A program made the translations under genes and the position numbers. The notes below the pieces were generated by a model that was given only the letters and a program-made list of their open reading frames with translations, did no database searches and had not been told where the DNA came from. Positions 1 through 6,200 of a stretch of 7,842 nucleotides of DNA are shown one piece after another; the stretch's first letter is position 1, and every line of letters begins with the position of its first letter. Source of the stretch: Gammaproteobacteria bacterium UBA3532 (GTDB taxonomy: Bacteria > Pseudomonadota > Gammaproteobacteria > Enterobacterales > UBA3532); assembly GCA_002376965.1 (NCBI GenBank), contig DFOV01000230.1, forward strand, positions 1 through 7,842. Reading direction: 5' to 3'.

Positions 1-1467
1 TTCCTCGGTGGGGTTGTAGGCTGCGATGATGGCGAGCAACCAGCTGAGCGTCAACTGCGCCTGCTGAACCGCGTTGAATATGCCAATACCATTCGTGATT
101 TGCTGGGTGTAGAAGCTGACCTATCCGGGATCAACCAGGAGTCTCGGGAGCATACAGGTTTTGATAATGACGCAAGTCGAATTACCGATGCCAACTTAAT
201 TGCCACCTATTGGAATGAGGCGAAACGTCTATCGTCTATCGTTAACCCTATTTCCAGTAGTCAAGCCATTGCCTCCTTCGGTAAGAGGGTCTACCGTCGA
301 CCACTTACCACAGATGAAATTGGCCGGTTTGAGCAGATTTTTGCCACTGACGGCGGCCAAGGTGTTTTACACTCCATGTTGAACTCAGTGCACTTCCTCT
401 ATCGCAGTGAAATGGGGCTGCAACAGAACGATGGTACCTATAAGTTAACCCAGTATGAAATCGCTACGCTGCTTTCTTATATGTTTCTGGAAACAACCCC
501 AAGCTCTGTGATGCTTGCTGAGGCTGATAACAACCAGTTTGTTACTACTCAGCAAATTAAAGCCAAAGCGCAGTCGCTGCTCAATACCAGCGAAGGCCGA
601 GAGGTTGTCAAACGTTTTGCACAGCAATGGCTGCGCGCTGATATGGTATTGAATGTCGAGCGTGATGCCAGCTTTAATGCCGTGCGCCAAGATATGGTCG
701 ATGAAACAGGAAGCTTTTTTGAGCATGTTGTTTTCAATAGTAGTGGCACCTATGAAGAGCTATTAACAGCTAACTACACTATCGCTTCATCGTCGTTAGC
801 TCAATTCTATGGCTTGACGGTAGATAATCAGGGACGCGCCATCTATGGTCCTCAGGATGATATGGAACGCCAGCGTTCAGGTATACTCGGGCATGGTTCA
901 TTTTTGGCTGCGTTGTCTAAAGTGGATGAGCCACACCCAATACGCAGAGGGATTCAAATCAGGCGCAATGTGTTGTGCCATGATCTTCAACCGCCGCCAC
1001 CTGGCATTCCAGTATCATTCCCCATCCCTGATCCGAATTTATCGAGGAGAGAACGATTTGAAGCGCACAGTACCGATCCGTTGTGTCAAAGCTGTCACAA
1101 ATATATTGACGGAATCGGGTTTGGTTTTGAGCACTTTGACTCCACTGGTCGTTGGCAGCAAACGGAGCCAAATGGTTTGCCAATCGATGCCAATGGTGAC
1201 ATGAGTTATTTAGAAAGTATGAGTGGCGAGCCAGAACATAAGCCTTATGATACTTTACCTCAACTAGGTGACTTTATAGCTAACAGCCGCTCGGGTAAGG
1301 AGTGTTTGACCAAGGTCTATTATCGCTACAGTCATGGTCGCAAAGAAGGGGCTAGTGACTCGTGTAGCGTACAGCAGGTAGCTAACCCGTTTGCTGCAGG
1401 CAAGATAGATATTCAGGAAATGATGCTGAATATTACTCAAACCGATAACTTTGTAATCAGACAATAG
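1..1467 (+). CDS. DUF1592/DUF1588/DUF1585 family haem-binding lipoprotein, 5' end missing
   Basis: The frame is open from the first base, so the true start lies upstream; 489 codons are in the window (residues numbered from base 1). A TTG at 100 is the first possible start, but beginning there would cut the conserved family motif LNRVEYANTIRDLL (residues 22-35). Before it, VVGC (residues 5-8) fits a lipobox, with Asp at +2 and +3; in E. coli Asp+2 keeps a lipoprotein in the inner membrane. Domains in order: DUF1587 (about 19-80); a short DUF1595-like part with KRVYRRPLT; DUF1592 (about 120-205); DUF1588 (about 285-390) with the single haem motif CQSCH (362-366) followed by the family-typical IDGIGFGFEHFD; and DUF1585 (about 415-489). 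These families occur together in Planctomycetes, myxobacteria and some marine gammaproteobacteria, and their biochemical role is not established. An extracytoplasmic redox role is inferred from the haem motif. It probably forms an operon with the DUF1552 gene 11 bp downstream. The family call is firm; the function is open. Confidence 0.9.
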   Translation, partial: FLGGVVGCDDGEQPAERQLRLLNRVEYANTIRDLLGVEADLSGINQESREHTGFDNDASRITDANLIATYWNEAKRLSSIVNPISSSQAIASFGKRVYRRPLTTDEIGRFEQIFATDGGQGVLHSMLNSVHFLYRSEMGLQQNDGTYKLTQYEIATLLSYMFLETTPSSVMLAEADNNQFVTTQQIKAKAQSLLNTSEGREVVKRFAQQWLRADMVLNVERDASFNAVRQDMVDETGSFFEHVVFNSSGTYEELLTANYTIASSSLAQFYGLTVDNQGRAIYGPQDDMERQRSGILGHGSFLAALSKVDEPHPIRRGIQIRRNVLCHDLQPPPPGIPVSFPIPDPNLSRRERFEAHSTDPLCQSCHKYIDGIGFGFEHFDSTGRWQQTEPNGLPIDANGDMSYLESMSGEPEHKPYDTLPQLGDFIANSRSGKECLTKVYYRYSHGRKEGASDSCSVQQVANPFAAGKIDIQEMMLNITQTDNFVIRQ

Positions 1468-1471
1468 GAGG
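1466..1471 (+). promoter_or_regulatory. Ribosome binding site of the DUF1552 gene
   Basis: AGGAGG is a full match to the Shine-Dalgarno core, seven bases before the ATG at 1479. It overlaps the TAG stop (1465-1467) of the upstream gene, which suggests translational coupling of the pair. Confidence 0.85.
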
Positions 1472-1478
1472 GACCACC

Positions 1479-2774
1479 ATGGCTAAGTCATTAAATATTC
1501 ATCGTCGTCGGTTTGTTAAACAGCTGGGTGGTGCTGCCGTTGCCTTACCATTCTATGACATTTTACTCGGAGGCAAGCTGGCAAACGCTGCCTGTATTGA
1601 TGGTCGGGCTAACCGTGCGATCTTTTTGTATCATCCTGATGGCATACCCGAAAAAACCTACAATGGTTCTGAAAATGCAGGGATTTGGCATCCACAAGCA
1701 ACAAGCAACTTGTCGTTTGGGCGATGTACCAGCGCCTTTAATTCGGTGGCCGATAAAGTGTGCTGGATGCAAAACCTATCCTACGATCCGAACCGTGGCG
1801 GAGGCGGACATCGTTCTGGCGCGCAAATGGCGTTGACAGGGAAGAGGCCTGATAGTGGCACGGCTTCTTCAATCAACACGCTATTAGCCGAGAATATATA
1901 TCCCGCGGATTACAATGGACTGCGTCACATCCATTTAGGGGTTGGTTCAAGCGGGCCGATCGAAGGAACAACCACCTGGCAGCAAAGTAACGAGTTGAGC
2001 GGATTAGATAACCCAGTTGCTGCTTGGAATAATATCTTTGGTAACTTGACGCCCAATACCGGACAAAGCGGTTCGGGTGAAAAAAGTATTATTGATGCCA
2101 ACATTCAAGAAGTTATGCAATTGAGGAATAGTTTAGGGCAGGCTGAGCGCTCAAAATTGGACATACACTTGGAACAATTGCGCAATTTAGAAGCTCAGCT
2201 TAGCTTTCAAGTTGGAGACTGTGACTTTATTGCTAAGCCACCACAGGTTGATATCTCCGATAAACGTCAATTTGAGGCCATTATTCGGCAGCAACTCGAT
2301 ATCATCTTCAATGCGTTATCTTGTAATTTGGCTAGAGTCGCTACCTTTGAATTAGGGTATCCTCAATGGCAAGGGGCGTGGGATCTTCCTGGATCAGAGA
2401 ACCACCATACGCTTTCTCATCCAGGTACTGGTGATGTATACCAGAATTACAAAGAGTGGGAAATGCAACAGTTTGCCTACCTTATTGATAAACTTGCCAA
2501 CACTGCTGAGCCCGGTTGTAGTGATGGGAGTATGCTGGATTATACAGTGATCTATGTTTTTTCTGAGGTTGGGTTTGCCAACGAGCATGCTTGGCAGGAT
2601 GTTGGCCACTTTATCGTTGGAAGTGGCGGTGGTTTCTTTAATACCAACAGCAAAATAGATGTGGGTCATGCACATCCCGGTCAAGCCCAGATATCAATAG
2701 CTCAGGCGATGGGGTTAACGAATTGGAATGGGTTGGGGGATGTTTCCGGCGCGCTACACGCAATACATGCCTGA
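1479..2774 (+). CDS. DUF1552 family protein, Tat-exported
   Basis: This is a 431-residue protein of the DUF1552 family, which is regularly encoded next to DUF1592-type proteins. The N-terminus carries a twin-arginine motif, HRRRFVK (8-14), then a weakly hydrophobic stretch rich in Ala, Gly and Leu, and an ANA-A cleavage-like site near residue 37. Export in folded form to the periplasm is therefore likely. Family-typical blocks are RAIFLYHPDGIP (about 45-56), GGGGHRSGAQMALTGKR (about 107-123, His111), HHTLSHPG (309-316) and SEVGFANEHAWQDVGHF (362-378), ending in a Gly-rich turn before the last conserved part. The spaced His and Glu residues suggest a metal or ligand site, but no catalytic assignment is known to me. 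The ATG start is supported by the strong ribosome binding site and the complete Tat signal. Length is normal for the family and no lesion is seen. Family and export route are well supported; function is unknown, probably in partnership with the DUF1592 lipoprotein. Confidence 0.92.
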   Translation: MAKSLNIHRRRFVKQLGGAAVALPFYDILLGGKLANAACIDGRANRAIFLYHPDGIPEKTYNGSENAGIWHPQATSNLSFGRCTSAFNSVADKVCWMQNLSYDPNRGGGGHRSGAQMALTGKRPDSGTASSINTLLAENIYPADYNGLRHIHLGVGSSGPIEGTTTWQQSNELSGLDNPVAAWNNIFGNLTPNTGQSGSGEKSIIDANIQEVMQLRNSLGQAERSKLDIHLEQLRNLEAQLSFQVGDCDFIAKPPQVDISDKRQFEAIIRQQLDIIFNALSCNLARVATFELGYPQWQGAWDLPGSENHHTLSHPGTGDVYQNYKEWEMQQFAYLIDKLANTAEPGCSDGSMLDYTVIYVFSEVGFANEHAWQDVGHFIVGSGGGFFNTNSKIDVGHAHPGQAQISIAQAMGLTNWNGLGDVSGALHAIHA

Positions 2775-2805
2775 TTAAGCTAATTTCACCTGTTTGGTGC
2801 TTCGC

Positions 2806-2825
2806 GCTAATGCGTTCCGCATAGC
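2806..2825 (+). terminator. Bulged hairpin after the DUF1552 gene, possible weak terminator
   Basis: GCT-(A)-ATGCG, loop TTC, CGCAT-AGC forms eight base pairs with one bulged A, 31 bases after the stop codon. It is not followed by a T run (the next bases are CATTTACACA), so if it ends transcription it is not a classical intrinsic terminator. It may only stabilise the 3' end of the message. Confidence 0.3.
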
Positions 2826-2876
2826 CATTTACACACTTGTTCTGGTCAAACAATAACCAATTATGGTATGGTTAAA

Positions 2877-2907
2877 CCTTCTTCCCCTGAAGGGGGGGAG
2901 GGGGGGG
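2877..2907 (+). other. C/G hairpin with long G tract
   Basis: CCTTCTTCCCC (2877-2887), tetraloop TGAA, then GGGGGGGAGGG (2892-2902) can pair over 11 positions as RNA, three of them G-U. The G tract continues to 2907, giving seven G, one A, then eight G. AATTTGAGTTT follows, too mixed for a canonical U tract. It could contribute to termination after the DUF1552 gene. A tract this long is also prone to length variation and to sequencing error. Confidence 0.45.
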
Positions 2908-2941
2908 AATTTGAGTTTACCCTAGCTCCCTCTGTTTGCTA

Positions 2942-2955
2942 TTGATTTATATCAA
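2942..2955. promoter_or_regulatory. FNR/Anr-type binding site, perfect palindrome
   Basis: TTGAT-TTAT-ATCAA matches the FNR-family consensus TTGAT-N4-ATCAA at all ten defined positions. It lies 168 bases after the DUF1552 stop and 300 bases before the large gene's start. The downstream extended -10-like element would put the site roughly 38-40 bases before a start of transcription, near the usual activating position (-41.5) but not exactly on it. If real, it would tie expression of the large PQQ/haem protein to oxygen supply. The match is seen directly; binding and direction of control are inferred. Confidence 0.6.
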
Positions 2956-2970
2956 ATTCTCGCTATCCCT

Positions 2971-2979
2971 TGCGATAAA
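2971..2979 (+). promoter_or_regulatory. Candidate extended -10 element
   Basis: TGC followed by GATAAA fits the extended -10 pattern (TGn plus a 4-of-6 match to TATAAT). No good -35 box sits upstream, but the FNR-type palindrome occupies the activator position. A start near 2986-2988 would give a leader of about 270 bases before the large gene. Confidence 0.35.
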
Positions 2980-3080
2980 AGGCATTCAGCCATTTGTATG
3001 AGAGAGATAAGTTTGTTTTATTTTAGGAGAAAGCTATATCTATTGGCTTGGCTATATTAGCTATAGTTCAATAAATCCAT

Positions 3081-3109
3081 CCCAACTCCTACCTCCAGTG
3101 TAGAGTGGG
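3081..3109 (+). other. Bulged hairpin in the leader of the large gene
   Basis: CCCA-(A)-CTC-(C)-TAC, a seven-base loop CTCCAGT, then GTA-GAG-TGGG forms ten Watson-Crick pairs with two single-base bulges on the 5' arm. No T run follows in either direction, so a terminator role is unlikely. It does not match a riboswitch class I recognise. Confidence 0.35.
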
Positions 3110-3224
3110 CTATTTAGAACAAAGTAGCACTGATAGATTGTTAGCCCTAACCAGAATTCTAAAAAATATAACCAAAGCGTTAGTGGAGACAGCAGCTTAC
3201 CAGGACGGTGAAGCCGGTGTGTCG

Positions 3225-3230
3225 TATAAA
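3225..3230 (+). promoter_or_regulatory. Candidate proximal -10 box
   Basis: TATAAA matches five of six consensus positions and would start transcription about 20 bases before the ATG. The nearest -35-like hexamer, TTACCA (3197-3202), is 22 bases away, beyond the usual spacing, so support is weak. Confidence 0.2.
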
Positions 3231-3245
3231 AGCTAGAGACAAAGC

Positions 3246-3250
3246 AGGAG
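3246..3250 (+). promoter_or_regulatory. Ribosome binding site of the large gene
   Basis: AGGAG sits five bases before the ATG at 3256. It decides this start, which is followed by a credible signal peptide. Confidence 0.75.
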
Positions 3251-3255
3251 ATCGT

Positions 3256-6200
3256 ATGATCTGGAACTTTAAACAAAGAAAGGCTGGTCGTCGCCTTTTG
3301 AATGCTGTTAATTATTGCACGTTGTTGGGCCTAAGCGCCGGTGCTGCTCACGCGGTATCAACAGCGTCCTATGATTTCAATGGTGATAACACTGCTGATA
3401 TTTTTTGGAGAAATACCAGCAATGGCCAGAATCATAGCTATCTCATCAATAACGCCGCTGTACAGTCGGCTGCTCCACTTCAAACCGTCACTTCACAATG
3501 GCTGGCAAAGACTGGTGACTTTAATGGTGATGGAAAACTAGACATCTTTTGGCGCCACTCTCAGACAGGCCAAAACTGGATGTATCACATGTCTGGTAGC
3601 TCTATTACCTCACAAGGTTCTGTTGGTACTGCCTCAACCGATTGGAAGATAGCTTCGATTGGTGACTTTAGTGGTGACGGCAAAGACGACCTGCTTTGGT
3701 ATAACACGGTGACTGGTGTGACATGGATGTATGTCATGAATGGCCGTCAAATAACGGGTAATGGTAAGGTTTCGCAAATTGCTGACTTGAACTGGCAAGT
3801 TGCAGCCAGTGGCGACTTTAATGGTGATGGCCGCGACGACATCATGTGGAGAAACAATGCCACCGGTGTTAACTGGCTATACCTGATGTCAGGCACAGGT
3901 ATCTCTCATAGCTACCAATTGAATACGGCTGGCACTGACTGGGTTATTGTCGGTGCTGGCGATTTTAATGGTGATGGTACCGACGACATGCTTTGGCGCA
4001 ATAAGCAAAATGGTACCAACTGGATGTATTACATGAATGGCGGCCAGATCTCTGGCAGCCAAAAGGTGAATATTGTTCCTGTTGATTGGAACATTGCTCA
4101 GATTTCCGATTTCAATAGCGATGGTAAAGATGACTTGCTATGGCGTCACTCCACCTCGGGTGATAACTACATTTACTTGATGAATGGGGCGAATATCGCC
4201 CAAGTCAAATATCTTAACAAGGTGGCTTCAAGCGACTGGCAGCCGGTATCTAATGTTAATGCTGTTGGGGAAGGAGAGGTCATTATTGAGCCTCCAGCAG
4301 GAAATATGTTACCCGTTGCTCAGGCTGGCGTAGATACTAATATTGAGCCTGGCACAACGGTGACTTTTGATGCGTCAAACTCGTTTGATGTTGATGGCTC
4401 GATCACTAGCTACTCTTGGTCTTTCGGTTCAACGTCGCCAACGGCTACCCTGACCTTTGATCAGGAAGGCACCTTCCTGGTTTATCTGGAAGTGACAGAT
4501 GACGAAGGAGCGAAAGCTTTCGACTATGTATTGATAACGGTTGCAGAAGAAACCGTTATCATTCCTCCAGACTACCAATCAAATTATAACAGTATTGCCA
4601 TGCCTGGTACGTTCAATAGCTGGACGCCTACTGGTAATGCTATGACATTGGTCGATGACTTCACCTGGCAGGCAGTCGTTGAGTTTACCGGAACAGGTGA
4701 TGCGAATGGTGATGAACGCTTCAAATTCGTGGCTAATGGCTCTTGGGATGTGAACTGGGGCAGCGACTGCGGTCAGGATGGGCCTGACATAGCTGCGGCT
4801 GGTGTTGGCATTTATACAGTTACCTTCGATGAGTCGACTGGCTGTCATACCCAAGATGCTGGAGATATTACCGGCGGTGGAACAAGCGGATTGATCGCCG
4901 ACGCTGGTGCCGATGTGGAAATTGGCCTAGGCTGCTCAACGACCCTCTCCGCAATCAATTCAAAAGGTGCTTCCAGTTACACATGGAGCACCGGACAAAC
5001 GGGCATGCGTATAACCACTCCTGCCCTCAACACTTTGGGGATTCACGAGTACACATTAACCATATCTGATACTAACGGTGGGCAAGCGACGGATACTGTA
5101 GCTGTTGCCGTTACTCAAGAGCGTCCTATTTGTCAAGGTGTGGTTCAAGAGCATGGCTTTCCAATGGGAGAAGATATTAGCCTTGGAAACTACACATTCG
5201 AGTTGGCCTATCCCAACCTTGAGAATCACTTTCAATGGGTAACCTATTTACTGAGTGATGGCAGTAATATTTTTGTTGTCGACCGCGAAGGTTTTGTTTA
5301 TGCCTTCCCTGATGACCCTGCCGTTACCACATCACAAGTTAAGACCATTCTTGATATCAGCGCCAATGTGGAAAATGATCATGAGATGGGGCTGTTAAGC
5401 ATGGCGCTAGATCCTAACTATGCGTCAAACGGTCATTTCTATGTATTTTATAGCTTAAAGCCGTCACTGTCTCAGTCGGGTGAGGCTCAGGGCGATTCAG
5501 TCGTTGAGCGATATACGGTTGATAACCCAGCGAACCCAAGCAGCGCTTCAGGCGGTGTTGTGGTTATTCGTGAAGGCCAGCAAGGTAGATTTCACAAGGG
5601 CGGGCAAATTCAGTTTCATAACGGCGATATGTACGTTACCTTCGGCGATGGTGATTGGGCTAAATGTGCAAACCAAAGCCTGGCACCGGAGTGTAATAAC
5701 GAAAGAGCCACCAACAACAGCCAAGACTTGAGCAATTTGCGCGGTACGATGATTCGCATCACGCCGAAAGCGGATGGCTCATATGATATTCCTGCAGATA
5801 ACCCTTTTGTTGGTAACGGCTTGGCTCGTTCAGAAATCTATGCTTATGGATTGCGTAACCCTTGGCGCTTCGATATCGACCCTGCAACAGGAACTATCTG
5901 GGCAGGTGATGTCGGTCAGGATGATTGGGAAGAAGTCAATATTGTTGAAATGGGTGGCAACTACGGCTGGCCAATTTGTGACGGTCCGAATAATCGCGGG
6001 GTTATAGGTGGTGATACCAGCGTTGACTGTACTGCAGGCGGATTCACCGCACCTGAGACAGGGTACCAACACGGCGGTGATGCCAAAGCCAGTATAATTG
6101 GTGGTATCTTTTACACCGGTACAGCCTTGCTTGGATTAGGTAACAGCTATTTCTTTGCTGATTATGATACAGGACGCATCTGGAATTATCGCCAAGGTGA

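Larger units (their letters stand above)
2775..3255 (+). other. Non-coding 481-bp intergenic region
   Basis: No convincing gene is present on either strand. A 20-codon frame at 2998-3060 has no ribosome binding site, and the longest antisense frame (3061-3276) resembles nothing known to me and runs into the start of the next gene. The region holds a bulged hairpin just after the DUF1552 gene, a C/G hairpin with a long G tract, an FNR-type palindrome, an extended -10-like element, a second bulged hairpin and the ribosome binding site of the large gene. It probably separates the DUF1592/DUF1552 operon from an independently transcribed large gene. Confidence 0.7.

Noticed and set aside
100..102. 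TTG as the start of the first gene.
   Set aside because: The reading frame upstream encodes the conserved DUF1587 motif and a lipobox, so translation must begin before the window.
2837..2867. TTGTTC and TATGGT as a promoter before the G-rich hairpin.
   Set aside because: The spacing is 19 bases and the -10 matches only four of six positions, weaker than the element linked to the FNR-type site.
2998..3060. A 20-codon frame in the leader that might be a regulatory leader peptide.
   Set aside because: No Shine-Dalgarno precedes it, there is no run of a regulatory amino acid, and no attenuator follows.
3061..3276. A 71-codon antisense frame over the intergenic region.
   Set aside because: It resembles no known protein, overlaps the start of the large gene and covers the regulatory elements; I see no good ribosome binding site or typical gene composition.
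3370..4251. The tandem DNA repeats as a possible recombination-prone satellite.
   Set aside because: Similarity is mainly at the protein level (the calcium loop), and the DNA has diverged widely between units, so this is an old domain repeat rather than a recent expansion.
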